This document shows positions 55,784 to 64,000 of a DNA stretch of 64,000 nt, one piece after another. Below the pieces are notes generated by a model that was given only the letters and a program-made list of their open reading frames with translations, was not told where the DNA came from and searched no databases. The position numbers and the translations under genes are program-made. This DNA comes from Arthrobacter sp. 9V. GTDB lineage: Bacteria; Actinomycetota; Actinomycetes; Actinomycetales; Micrococcaceae. The stretch is from assembly GCF_902506065.1 (NCBI RefSeq), contig NZ_LR732912.1, positions 1,813,983 through 1,877,982 on the forward strand, read 5' to 3'. Numbering within the stretch: position 1 is the first letter of the stretch; each line of letters opens with the position of its first letter.

Positions 55784-56402
55784 GCATGCGCGCGGCTTCT
55801 TCACTTCACTTTTTACTCCTTTAGCGCGTTGGCTCCTCAAGATCGGTGTGTCTCCGGACGCCGTGACCATTGCAGGGACCTTAGGGGTGATTTTGGGCGG
55901 GCTCGTCCTTTACCCGCTGGGCTTCTTATGGTGGGGCTCAGTGGTGGTTGCGTTCTTCGCCTTCTCGGACGTAGTGGACGGAATCATGGCGAGGCTGCAG
56001 GGCCGCAGCGGAGGTTGGGGCAACTTCCTGGATTCCACCCTCGACAGGCTCGCTGATGGCGCCATTTTTGCAGGCCTCACCATCTGGTTTTTCACCGGTG
56101 GTGACGATCCTGCGATTGCTACTGCTGCCGTCATCTGCCTGGTTCTTGGAATGGTTGTTTCCTACGCCAGGGCCAAAGCGGAATCCCTGGGTTACCAGGC
56201 CAGTGTGGGAATCGCAGAACGTGCAGAACGACTCGCGTCCGTACTGTTTATCACCGGGCTCACGGGGCTGGGCCTGCCACCTGTTGTTCTATTCGGGACG
56301 CTGATCCTTTTGGCCCTGGCGAGTGTGATCACCATTGTCCAGCGGATGTCCACCGTGCGGCGGCAGGCAATGGCCGAAGCAGACGGAACTGCCGCAGCGT
56401 AA
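55773..56402 (+). CDS. pgsA: CDP-alcohol phosphatidyltransferase, probable phosphatidylinositol phosphate synthase
   Basis: A 209-residue membrane enzyme with the CDP-alcohol motif DVVDGIMARLQGRSGGWG (aspartates conserved) continuing NFLDSTLDRLAD, and six helices. The context thrS-HIT-pgsA equals M. tuberculosis pgsA1, which makes phosphatidylinositol phosphate from CDP-DAG and inositol phosphate; PGP synthase is the alternative. ATG 55773 has GGGGGAG upstream. The acyltransferase and pimA expected next are missing. Confidence 0.88.
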   Translation: MLNRHARGFFTSLFTPLARWLLKIGVSPDAVTIAGTLGVILGGLVLYPLGFLWWGSVVVAFFAFSDVVDGIMARLQGRSGGWGNFLDSTLDRLADGAIFAGLTIWFFTGGDDPAIATAAVICLVLGMVVSYARAKAESLGYQASVGIAERAERLASVLFITGLTGLGLPPVVLFGTLILLALASVITIVQRMSTVRRQAMAEADGTAAA

Positions 56403-56520
56403 TGCTCGAGAGGCCAGTCGCTCCCAGGGAACTGGCAACCGACCAAAGTCGTTCCAGCTCAATTGTGCAGCTGACCTACCACAGCCCGCTTTGTTGCCCT
56501 CTACAGGGGTAATGAATGTA

Positions 56521-56570
56521 CTGCCGGCATGCAAGGTGGGACTACTATTACTAGTACTTGGTCACCTTGA
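56521..56570. promoter_or_regulatory. Palindromic region in the pdxS promoter
   Basis: AAGGTG (56533-56538) with CACCTT (56563-56568) flanks TACTA-TTAC-TAGTA (56543-56556). It may contain the pdxS promoter or an operator; no MocR-type PdxR gene lies nearby. Confidence 0.35.
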
Positions 56571-56656
56571 CCTGAAACCCGGTGTGCGCTGATTGCGGTC
56601 GTGTGGCTGCGCGCGCCTCCGGCAAGAAGGTCGTTTATCTACCCATAGGGGTTTTT

Positions 56657-57583
56657 GTGTCTACACCAGATGTAAGCAACGAAGCCGGTTCGTCCGCGAA
56701 CAGCGTCACGGGCAGCAGCCGCGTCAAGCGGGGCATGGCGGAGATGCTCAAGGGCGGCGTCATCATGGACGTCGTTAACGTCGAGCAGGCCCGCATCGCT
56801 GAGGACGCCGGTGCCGTCGCCGTCATGGCGCTCGAGCGCGTACCTGCCGATATCCGCGCCCAAGGCGGCGTCTCCCGCATGTCGGACCCGGACATGATCG
56901 ATGCGATCATCGCCGCGGTGTCCATCCCTGTGATGGCCAAGGCCCGCATCGGCCACTTCGTTGAAGCACAGGTCCTGCAGTCCCTCGGTGTTGACTACAT
57001 CGACGAGTCCGAGGTCCTGACCCCGGCCGACTACATCAACCACATCGACAAGTGGAACTTCACCGTTCCCTTCGTCTGTGGTGCCACCAACCTGGGTGAG
57101 GCCCTGCGCCGCATCAACGAGGGCGCGGCCATGATCCGTTCCAAGGGCGAGGCCGGCACCGGTGATGTTTCCAACGCCACCGGGCACATGCGCAAGATCC
57201 GCTCGGAGATCGCCAAGCTCGCAGCCCTCCCCGAGGACGAGCTGTACGTTGCGGCCAAGGAACTGCAGGCCCCGTACGAGCTGGTCAAGGAAGTTGCCGC
57301 CACCGGCAAGCTCCCCGTTGTCCTGTTCACCGCCGGTGGCATCGCCACGCCGGCTGATGCTGCGATGATGATGCAGCTCGGCGCCGACGGTGTGTTCGTT
57401 GGTTCGGGTATCTTCAAGTCCGGCAACCCGGCAGAGCGCGCCGCCGCCGTCGTGAAGGCCACCACCTTCCACGACGATCCTGACGTGATCGCCAAGGTCT
57501 CCCGCGGCCTGGGCGAAGCCATGGTGGGCATCAACGTGGACGAGATCCCGCAGCCGCACCGCCTCGCAGAGCGCGGCTGGTAA
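56657..57583 (+). CDS. pdxS: Pyridoxal 5'-phosphate synthase lyase subunit PdxS
   Basis: A 308-residue (beta/alpha)8 enzyme. Active-site lysines lie in MAKARIGHF (K about 95) and [10 protein letters not shown] (K about 165). It condenses ribose 5-phosphate, glyceraldehyde 3-phosphate and ammonia from PdxT into PLP. GTG 56657 has AGGGG upstream and gives the normal length; the frame upstream to 56582 is unlikely. Unlike many genomes, pdxT is about 5.6 kb away, with four genes between. Confidence 0.97.
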   Translation: MSTPDVSNEAGSSANSVTGSSRVKRGMAEMLKGGVIMDVVNVEQARIAEDAGAVAVMALERVPADIRAQGGVSRMSDPDMIDAIIAAVSIPVMAKARIGHFVEAQVLQSLGVDYIDESEVLTPADYINHIDKWNFTVPFVCGATNLGEALRRINEGAAMIRSKGEAGTGDVSNATGHMRKIRSEIAKLAALPEDELYVAAKELQAPYELVKEVAATGKLPVVLFTAGGIATPADAAMMMQLGADGVFVGSGIFKSGNPAERAAAVVKATTFHDDPDVIAKVSRGLGEAMVGINVDEIPQPHRLAERGW

Positions 57584-57596
57584 ACAGCAGGAGAAC

Positions 57597-57644
57597 TACG
57601 ACGCCGGGCCGGTCACCTTCCAAGGTGACCGGCCCGGCGTCGTA
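57597..57644. terminator. 23-bp perfect inverted repeat between pdxS and the M3 peptidase
   Basis: Arms 57597-57619 and 57622-57644 are perfectly complementary and GC-rich, with a two-base centre. It lies between the convergent pdxS and M3 peptidase genes, a bidirectional terminator position, but lacks a clear T-tract. Confidence 0.7.
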
Positions 57645-57687
57645 CTAGTCCAGTCCTCGGCGTTTCAGGAGGGGTTCCAGCTTTGCG

Positions 57688-59658
57688 TCACGACCTCGGA
57701 AGGCGGCGGAATGACTCCAAGGGGTCCCTGCTGTTACCCCGTGAGAGCAGCTCGGACCTGAATCGTTCCCCGTTTGACCGGGTAAGGCCACCGTTTTCCC
57801 TGAACCACTCCACGGTGTCGGCGTCCAGCACCTCGCTCCAGATGTAGGAGTAGTATCCGGCTGCGTAGCCCGCGCCGGCGAAGATGTGCTGGAAATAGCC
57901 CGTCCTGTATCTCGGTGGGATCAGGGGGTGGGCGATGGCTGCATCGGCCAGTGCCTTGGCCTCGAAGGCGAGAACGTCATCCGGCACCTCCGCCTCGGAG
58001 ATGACGTGCCATGCAAGGTCAAGGAGCGCGGCTCCGAGGTATTCGGTGGTGGCGAATCCTTCTCCCCACAGCATTGAAGCATTGAGTTTGTCCACCGTGT
58101 CCTGGGGGAGCGGCTCTCCCGTGGAGTGGTGCCGGGCGTAGTTGCCCAGTACCTGAGGCCACATGATCCACATTTCGTTGACCTGGGAGGGGTACTCCAC
58201 AAAGTCCCGCGGTACGGACGTTCCGGAGAACCGCGGATAGGTGACATCGGAGAATAGGCCGTGCAGCGCGTGGCCGAACTCGTGGAAGACCGTACGGACC
58301 TCATCCAAAGACAAAAGCGTGGGCTCGCCGGGAGCCGGTTTGGTGATGTTGAGGTTGTTGATGACAACGGACCGCGTTCCCAGCAGGTGGGACTGATCCA
58401 TCAGGGAGTTCATCCAGGCACCTCCGCGCTTGGATTCCCGGGTGTAGTAGTCGCCCAGGAACAGCCCGAGGCCACTGCCGTCTTCATTGCGGACCTCCCA
58501 CACCGGGACATCCGGGTGATAGCCCTCCAGGTCGTCGCGTTCATGGAAAGTCACCCCGAAGAGCTGTGTCGCCGCATGGAAGACGCCGTCATTGAGGACA
58601 GTTTCGAGGCTGAAGTAGGGGCGGAGCGCCTGCTCGTCCACCTGAAACTTTTCCTTGCGAACCCGGGCAGAATAGTATGCCCAGTCCCATGGTTGGAGTT
58701 CGTGGCCCGCGGCTTCCGCCAACGCGTCCGCCTCCGATTGCGCATTCCGCACGGCCGCCGGCGCCAGCCTACCCAACATGGCTTGCACTTCGCTGAAACC
58801 GGGCGCCGTCTGCTGGTCGACCACCAGCTCTGCGAAATTCGCAAAGCCCAGGAGAGCTGCCTTCTCCGCCCGCAACCGGACAGTAGCTTTCACCAGGTCG
58901 CGAACGTCCAAGGGGCCGCCATCAGTGCCGCGCGCCAGGGACGCTTCGTAGAGGCGACGGCGGATGGACCGGTTCTCCAGGAACGCCAGGGCGGGCTGGT
59001 TGCTGGGTTGGATCAGGGTCAGCAGGAACTTGCCGTCATGACCTGCAGACTTTGCTGCTTCCGCGGCACCGGTGATCACTTCCGTTGGCAGGCCGGCGAG
59101 CTCACCGGCGTCGTCAAGAAGCAGAGCGGCGGACTTCATGGCTTCCTTGACGCGCTGACCAAATTCGGTCCCCAAACGGGACAGTTCGGCGTTCACCTCA
59201 CGCAGGCGTTGTTGCCCGGCATCATCGAGCTGAACACCGGACTGTCGGAACTCCTTGAGGTACTCCTCCACCAAGCGGGCCGACTCCTGATCCAAGCCGG
59301 TGGTATTGATCGCTGCGAATCGCTCGTAGAGCTCCCGGTTCATGTAAAGAGCGTCCTGATGCGCTGAGAACTTGGGGGACAACTCTGTTTCCAGCGACTT
59401 AATGGTGTCAGAAGCATCTGCAGAAACCATTGTAAAGAACGCCGCGGCGGCCCTGTTGAGGAGAAGTCCGGACCGCTCCATGGCCATGGCTGTGTTTTCC
59501 AGGGTGGCCGTCTCAGGGTTATCGGCAATCCTGGCGATTTCGCTGAGATGCGCCGATAAACCTGCCTCTATGGCCTCGGCATAGTGCTCTGGCGAAATGC
59601 CGGAGAAGGGCGGAAGCCCGTAGGGCAATGTGCTGGGGCTCAAGAGCGGATTGGTCAT
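57688..59658 (-). CDS. M3-family metallopeptidase (Dcp-like peptidyl-dipeptidase)
   Basis: A 656-residue cytoplasmic oligopeptidase. The zinc site HEFGHALH (H, H and a downstream glutamate) is present, preceded by the long helical N-terminal half of M3A peptidases. It matches the length of Dcp/PepF-type enzymes. ATG 59658 begins MTNPLLSPSTLPYGLPPFSG. It is a single gene, convergent with pdxS. Confidence 0.94.
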   Translation of the reverse strand: MTNPLLSPSTLPYGLPPFSGISPEHYAEAIEAGLSAHLSEIARIADNPETATLENTAMAMERSGLLLNRAAAAFFTMVSADASDTIKSLETELSPKFSAHQDALYMNRELYERFAAINTTGLDQESARLVEEYLKEFRQSGVQLDDAGQQRLREVNAELSRLGTEFGQRVKEAMKSAALLLDDAGELAGLPTEVITGAAEAAKSAGHDGKFLLTLIQPSNQPALAFLENRSIRRRLYEASLARGTDGGPLDVRDLVKATVRLRAEKAALLGFANFAELVVDQQTAPGFSEVQAMLGRLAPAAVRNAQSEADALAEAAGHELQPWDWAYYSARVRKEKFQVDEQALRPYFSLETVLNDGVFHAATQLFGVTFHERDDLEGYHPDVPVWEVRNEDGSGLGLFLGDYYTRESKRGGAWMNSLMDQSHLLGTRSVVINNLNITKPAPGEPTLLSLDEVRTVFHEFGHALHGLFSDVTYPRFSGTSVPRDFVEYPSQVNEMWIMWPQVLGNYARHHSTGEPLPQDTVDKLNASMLWGEGFATTEYLGAALLDLAWHVISEAEVPDDVLAFEAKALADAAIAHPLIPPRYRTGYFQHIFAGAGYAAGYYSYIWSEVLDADTVEWFRENGGLTRSNGERFRSELLSRGNSRDPLESFRRLPRS

Positions 59659-59740
59659 GAAGTGACTCTTTCACGTAAGAATCGTGTCCTCAAGGGCGGC
59701 ACGCCCTGATCAGCAGGGCTTCGGCCGTAGGATGAAATTC

Positions 59741-60997
59741 ATGGGCAAAATCACATTTTCCGTGGGCCGGTTCCGCCCTCACAAAGCGGCACTCGTGGTC
59801 AGTGGCATGGTTCTTGCCTTCTCACTGAGCAGTTGCGGCGTTATTGCAGAAAACGATGACGCTGAGCGCAGCAGCGCTGCTTCGGCACCGGCCACCGGGA
59901 CTCCAAGCCCAGCCCGTACCCCCGCACCAAACCCCACCCCAGGCAAGGGGCCTGCTTGCCCGGAACTCCGCTGCACCTCCATTACCGTGACCGGGGACAT
60001 GTTGGTTCATACCCAGCTCTGGCAGCAAGCCAGAGCTGACGCTGCAGCGTTGGGACAGCCGGGGTACACATTCGTTCCGCTTCTGGAAGGGCAGCGACGC
60101 TACATCCGCAACAGCGACCTCGCCATCTGTCATCAGGAAACGCCCGTTGCTACACCGGAGGGTCCATTCTCAGCCTACCCGTCTTTCAACGTGCCACCGC
60201 AAATCATCACGGCCTCCAAGGATGTGGGCTACAAGGCCTGCACGACGGCCAGCAACCACACCATTGATCGCGGGACTGAAGGATTGCTGCGAACATTGGA
60301 CGCCCTGGATGCAGCAGGCCTGAAGCACACGGGCTCGTACAGGACAGAGGCCGCATCCAAGGAGATTCTCATGCTCCAGACGGACGCTGCCAAGGTGGCC
60401 GTCATCATTGGCACGTACGGCCACAATGGTCAGATTCCGGAATACCCTTGGCTGGTTGACGAGCTGGATCCAGCGGCAATGATCGCGAAGGCAACACAAG
60501 CCAAGGCGCTTGGAGCTGACATTGTGCTGGGCGTCATGCATGCCGGAGATGAGTACGCCAGTGAAGCCAACGCCCAGCAGCAGGACGTTGCGCACGCGTT
60601 GGTGGACAGCGGCCAGTTCACCATGATCTACGGTCACCACACGCATTCGGTGTTGCCGATCGAAAATTACAAGGGCACGTGGATCGTCTACGGTTTGGGC
60701 AACGGTGTCACCGAATTGTCACCGTGGTATGTCCTGAACAATGAAGGGCTGCTGGTTCGGGCGCAGTTCAGCCAGAACACTTCAGGGGTGTGGACTGCTT
60801 CGGACCTTGCTTGGGCACCGTCGGTAATCGTTCGGGATCCGTACCGTTGGTGCTCCGTGGCAAGCGACGCACCGCAGGGAGTCTGCGCCACCCCTGCGGC
60901 CGATGCTGAGACCCGTCAGCGTACCAAATCAGTAGTTGAGTCGATGGGCGCAGCCACCGCTGGGGCGCATGAACTGCTGATCACCAAAGAAAAGTAG
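59741..60997 (+). CDS. CapA-family lipoprotein (metallophosphatase-like)
   Basis: A 418-residue lipoprotein with signal and lipobox cysteine in LSSCGV (about 31), then a Ser/Pro/Thr linker and the CapA/PgsA calcineurin-like domain with TVTGDMLVHT, ASNHTIDRGTEG, LGVMHAGDEY and YGHHTHSVLP. CapA proteins were named from poly-gamma-glutamate export but most are of unknown substrate. ATG 59741 is preceded by TAGGATG; ATG 59732 is an alternative. It is convergent with gatD. Confidence 0.88.
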   Translation: MGKITFSVGRFRPHKAALVVSGMVLAFSLSSCGVIAENDDAERSSAASAPATGTPSPARTPAPNPTPGKGPACPELRCTSITVTGDMLVHTQLWQQARADAAALGQPGYTFVPLLEGQRRYIRNSDLAICHQETPVATPEGPFSAYPSFNVPPQIITASKDVGYKACTTASNHTIDRGTEGLLRTLDALDAAGLKHTGSYRTEAASKEILMLQTDAAKVAVIIGTYGHNGQIPEYPWLVDELDPAAMIAKATQAKALGADIVLGVMHAGDEYASEANAQQQDVAHALVDSGQFTMIYGHHTHSVLPIENYKGTWIVYGLGNGVTELSPWYVLNNEGLLVRAQFSQNTSGVWTASDLAWAPSVIVRDPYRWCSVASDAPQGVCATPAADAETRQRTKSVVESMGAATAGAHELLITKEK

Positions 60998-61000
60998 CGC

Positions 61001-61777
61001 TCAGCGCGGCCGGCGGGCGGCGTGTTCACGCGCAAGGCGTGCATAGTCGTCGTCGGGCGTTCCCGGCACGAAACTACCGAACTTGCGCTCGGCTGCCGTG
61101 CGGATCAGGAAGTCGGCAATGGCCGGGTTCTTCGGGAGCAACGAACCGTGCAGGTAGCTCGCTACAACGTTGTTGTAGCGGGCGCCCTCGTGGCCATCTT
61201 TGCTGTTGTTGCCCGCGCCTTTTGTCACGGTGCCCAAGGGCTCGACGCCGGGTCCCAACGTGGTCTGCCCGCTGTGGTTCTCGTAGCCAAGGATGTCGCC
61301 GAACTCGGTGGACTTCATGGTCACGTTGCCGATGAGTCGTTCATCCGTGCCGCGCGTTTCAACGTCGAGGATGCCGATGCCGGGAATGACAGGTCCTGTG
61401 CTGGTTTTAAAGAACTTCCCAAACAACTGGTAGAGCCCGCAAATCACCAGCATGGGCGCGCCCTCCTCCGCCAGTTGCTTCAGCTGAGCGGCGCGCGCCT
61501 GGAGGTCGTTCTGAATGACCAGCTGGCCACTGTCCTGCCCGCCTCCACCCACAATGATGTCGATGTCGTCCGGGAATTCGTCACCCACGTTGTACTCGAG
61601 CAACTCCGGGGTGTAGCCATGCCACTTGATCCGTTGTTTGAGGACCAGGGCGTTGCCCCAGTCGCCGTAGATGTTCATTTCGCGCGGGTAGAGCTGGAGC
61701 ACGCGGATTGTCCCCTTGCTGGACTGGTTGTCCGGCGTGGGATGGGTATCTGGTGTGGGCTGGGCTTCCGAAGTCAT
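61001..61777 (-). CDS. gatD: Lipid II isoglutaminyl synthase, glutaminase subunit GatD
   Basis: A 258-residue class I glutamine amidotransferase with nucleophile C113 in VICGLYQLFG and the catalytic histidine in ASYLHGSLLP. With MurT it amidates the alpha-carboxyl of D-glutamate in lipid II to isoglutamine. It overlaps murT by four bases (ATGA), so the two subunits are co-translated. The first 20 residues are a non-conserved Pro/Thr-rich extension. Confidence 0.95.
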   Translation of the reverse strand: MTSEAQPTPDTHPTPDNQSSKGTIRVLQLYPREMNIYGDWGNALVLKQRIKWHGYTPELLEYNVGDEFPDDIDIIVGGGGQDSGQLVIQNDLQARAAQLKQLAEEGAPMLVICGLYQLFGKFFKTSTGPVIPGIGILDVETRGTDERLIGNVTMKSTEFGDILGYENHSGQTTLGPGVEPLGTVTKGAGNNSKDGHEGARYNNVVASYLHGSLLPKNPAIADFLIRTAAERKFGSFVPGTPDDDYARLAREHAARRPR

Positions 61778-63105
61778 GAGACCACCTCAACTATGGTGAT
61801 TTTGGCCAGTTCGCGGCGGATGGCGAGCATGGAAGTGTAAGTGCAGAAGACGCGTTTGGGCTTGCCCCGGGAACCGTCGATGAAGGCGCGCAATGCTGCT
61901 GTGATGTCTGGTTCCACCACTCCGAAGTGAACGTCGTCATATTGAAGGCGAAGCGCCATGTCGTAAGCGCGTACGCCGGTGAGGACTTCAACGCCTCCTT
62001 CGCGCAGGGAGTCGAACTCGACGTCCCACAGCCAGGACATGTCCCTGCCGTCTGCGTAGTTGTCGTTGATGGCGATCATGGTGGCGTATCCGCCGGCGGG
62101 AAAGGACTTCAGCCCCAGCCGGAAACCGCTGGGGTTCTTCACCAGCACCAGTTCCAGTGGTTGTCCATCCACTGTGAGGCTTTCACCACGGCCGAAGGCG
62201 GGAGCAACTTCCCCCAGAGCCTTCACTAATTTGGGGGTATCAACGGGTCCGGTTCCCATAATGGACCTCGCTAGCGACAAAGCCGCCGCTGCATTGAAGA
62301 TGTTATAGACGCCACGCAGCTTCATGGATGTGGTGACGGTTTCGCCGTCGAACTCAAAATCGGCGTCCTGGGCACCGACCCGTCGGAGCACGACGTCGGC
62401 AGCCGGCAGGTCTACGTCCTCGCCGGTCTCTGCGGCAACAGAGGTCCCTGACGGGGAGGGGCCGATGCCGGTGGTGCGCATCTCGTCGTCGTTGGGGAAG
62501 GTGCTGCGCAAAGACTCGTCGAGGCCGAAGTAGCGGACTTCGGGATGGTGAACGGCGTCAAGTGTGTTGATGGCTTGGGCAATCCGGGCGACGCGGGGGT
62601 CTTCGCGGTTCAGGACAACGGTATCGGTGGTTTTGGAGGCAATGTGCTCCAGAAGCCGGGCCGTCTTGTCGATTTCACCGAAGCGGTCCAATTGGTCGCG
62701 CAGCACGTTCAGCAGCAGGCTGAAACGCGGCTCCACTTTGTTGACGAAGTGCACGGCGTGAGCTTCGTCCAGTTCCAAAATGGCGATGTCTGCGTCGAGG
62801 CGGCCACGCCAATCCACATCGCCCAACAGGGAGGCAGCCACACCACGGGTGAAGTTGCTGCCACTGCGGTTGGTGAAGACCTTCAGGCCTTGGCTTTCGA
62901 GGAGCTCCACCACCATCTTCGTAGTGGTGGTCTTGCCGTTGGTGCCACTGACCACAGCTACGCCAAGGGGGAGCGAAGCCAGCGTTCGCTGCATGAAGCC
63001 GGGATCGATTTTCTCAACCACCAAGCCGGGAAAAGCTGAGCCTCCGCCCCGGAGCCGGGACAGTGTGCGGACCAGCTTGCCGAGGGGAACGCTGAAGGAA
63101 AGCAT
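61774..63105 (-). CDS. murT: Lipid II isoglutaminyl synthase, ligase subunit MurT
   Basis: A 443-residue Mur-ligase-like protein (DUF1727 C-terminus) with ATP loop [27 protein letters not shown] and [14 protein letters not shown]. It phosphorylates lipid II D-glutamate for amidation by GatD. Only one cysteine (in RVFCTYT) occurs in the whole protein, so the Cys4 zinc ribbon known in other MurT proteins is absent. ATG 63105 begins [10 protein letters not shown]; the earlier open frame is not conserved. Confidence 0.94.
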   Translation of the reverse strand: MLSFSVPLGKLVRTLSRLRGGGSAFPGLVVEKIDPGFMQRTLASLPLGVAVVSGTNGKTTTTKMVVELLESQGLKVFTNRSGSNFTRGVAASLLGDVDWRGRLDADIAILELDEAHAVHFVNKVEPRFSLLLNVLRDQLDRFGEIDKTARLLEHIASKTTDTVVLNREDPRVARIAQAINTLDAVHHPEVRYFGLDESLRSTFPNDDEMRTTGIGPSPSGTSVAAETGEDVDLPAADVVLRRVGAQDADFEFDGETVTTSMKLRGVYNIFNAAAALSLARSIMGTGPVDTPKLVKALGEVAPAFGRGESLTVDGQPLELVLVKNPSGFRLGLKSFPAGGYATMIAINDNYADGRDMSWLWDVEFDSLREGGVEVLTGVRAYDMALRLQYDDVHFGVVEPDITAALRAFIDGSRGKPKRVFCTYTSMLAIRRELAKITIVEVVS

Positions 63106-63208
63106 GCTCTGTAATATATCCCAGTCAGGGCATGGAGCCGGCGACCGGCATGGCCGCTTGGCAACCGCGGGCAGCGTCACGAAGGCCGTGGACCACTATG
63201 ATGGTCGA

Positions 63209-63910
63209 ATGACCAACCCCCTTTCCGACGCTTCGTCACGCGTGGGTTCAGGACTCCGGATCGGCGTGCTGGCTCTCCAGGGCGACTTCCGCGAGCACAT
63301 CCACGCTGTAGAGGCCGCCGGCGCCACCGGCGTGGGTATTCGCCGCCCTTCAGAGCTCGACGACATTGACGGCCTGATCATCCCAGGCGGCGAATCCACC
63401 ACCATTGACAAGCTCTCCCGGATCTTCGAAGTCCGTGACCCCCTTCAAAAGCGCATCGCGGAGGGCTTGCCGGTTTATGGCTCCTGTGCCGGCATGATCC
63501 TTTTGGCCAATGAAATTGCCGATCCCGCAACTGACGTGAACGGAAATCCCCAGCAGACGTTTGGCGGGCTGGATATCACGGTCCGCAGGAACGCTTTTGG
63601 ACGTCAACGTGAGTCCTTCGAAACCGACCTTGATTTCAAAGCCCTTGATTTCAGCGCAGGGGAGTCCGGCGTGGATCCCGTTCACGCGGTGTTCATTAGG
63701 GGTCCTTGGGTGGAGCGAGTTGGCCCGGGCGTGGAAGTCCTTGCCCAGGTTGACCCCGATCACGCCAGCCACACGGCTACTTTGCATGGAGTGGCTAGAA
63801 TTGTTGCAGTGCGTTCGGGCCAACTGCTGGCCACCTCCTTCCACCCGGAAGTGACGGGAGAGAAACGCGTGCATGAACTCTTTATTCGAATGATCAGAGG
63901 AGAAGCGTAA
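63209..63910 (+). CDS. pdxT: Pyridoxal 5'-phosphate synthase glutaminase subunit PdxT
   Basis: A 233-residue class I glutamine amidotransferase: [11 protein letters not shown], oxyanion motif PGGESTT, nucleophile cysteine in GSCAGM, catalytic HxE in [13 protein letters not shown]. It supplies ammonia to PdxS. ATG 63209 gives a typical length with a short N-terminal extension ([14 protein letters not shown]). yebC follows after three bases, as in M. tuberculosis Rv2604c-Rv2603c. Confidence 0.96.
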   Translation: MTNPLSDASSRVGSGLRIGVLALQGDFREHIHAVEAAGATGVGIRRPSELDDIDGLIIPGGESTTIDKLSRIFEVRDPLQKRIAEGLPVYGSCAGMILLANEIADPATDVNGNPQQTFGGLDITVRRNAFGRQRESFETDLDFKALDFSAGESGVDPVHAVFIRGPWVERVGPGVEVLAQVDPDHASHTATLHGVARIVAVRSGQLLATSFHPEVTGEKRVHELFIRMIRGEA

Positions 63911-63913
63911 AGC

Positions 63914-64000
63914 ATGTCAGGCCACTCCAAATGGGCGACCACCAAGCACAAGAAAGCCATCATTGACGGCAGGCGTGCAAAGTCGTTCGCAAAGCTGATC
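63914..64000 (+). CDS. YebC/PmpR-family protein, N-terminal part
   Basis: The first 29 residues ([19 protein letters not shown], then [10 protein letters not shown]) match the YebC/TACO1 start exactly in style; the gene continues beyond the window. These proteins act as transcription regulators or as translation factors relieving ribosome stalling. It follows pdxT by three bases. Confidence 0.93.
   Translation, partial: MSGHSKWATTKHKKAIIDGRRAKSFAKLI

Overview
The window is high-GC actinobacterial chromosome, most probably Arthrobacter or Paenarthrobacter (Micrococcaceae). The support is mycothiol-dependent enzymes (mycoredoxin, S-(hydroxymethyl)mycothiol dehydrogenase), a class Ib nrdHIEF reductase, a GatD/MurT pair, frequent GTG/TTG starts, and two blocks of core gene order shared with M. 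tuberculosis. The genus call is inference from protein character and was not searched.

Region 1 (1-15.9 kb) is a housekeeping block: folC (partial), a DUF4233 membrane protein, ndk, a VKOR-like thiol oxidoreductase, RNase E/G, a TPP-riboswitch-controlled thiD-tenA fusion, rplU-rpmA behind a structured leader, obgE, proB, proA, a small membrane protein, nadD, a tail-anchored disordered protein and rsfS. The order follows the mycobacterial folC-ndk-rne-rplU-rpmA-obg-proB/proA-nadD-rsfS series.

Region 2 (15.9-53 kb) is accessory or semi-conserved. Two identical tRNA-Ala(GGC) genes flank a gamma-butyrolactone-receptor-like TetR gene with an ARE-like palindrome in front of it. Next come a cupin, an rRNA-type methyltransferase and a ROK regulator with a sugar ABC importer that has no local ATPase. 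A MoxR/DUF58/VWA/TPR operon, a LysR regulator and nrdHIEF with two NrdR-box candidates follow. Further along are a DUF222-HNH protein, a dienelactone-hydrolase-like lipoprotein, a YhcG-type nuclease, a short AlkD-like protein, a FAD/Rieske oxidoreductase, and a DedA-like/thioesterase/LipM-like operon with an iron-box-like palindrome. The region closes with a mycothiol formaldehyde-detoxification pair plus mycoredoxin, an SRAP protein, a TetR/monooxygenase divergon, and a LexA-boxed DUF6504-dnaE2 operon.

Region 3 (53-64 kb) returns to core genes: thrS, a HIT protein, a phosphatidylinositol-phosphate-synthase-type CDP-alcohol transferase and pdxS, then after an insertion pdxT and the start of yebC. 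The order parallels M. tuberculosis thrS-HIT-pgsA1-...-pdxS-...-pdxT-yebC, but the acyltransferase and pimA expected after pgsA are absent, and an M3 peptidase, a CapA-like lipoprotein and gatD-murT sit between pdxS and pdxT.

No CRISPR array, insertion sequence, prophage or classical defence island was seen. The items most worth following up are the structured leader upstream of rplU, the tRNA-flanked ARE/TetR unit, the iron-box-like site at 41.8 kb, the abrupt base-composition break inside dnaE2, the hairpin inside the YhcG nuclease gene, and the MurT that lacks zinc-ribbon cysteines.
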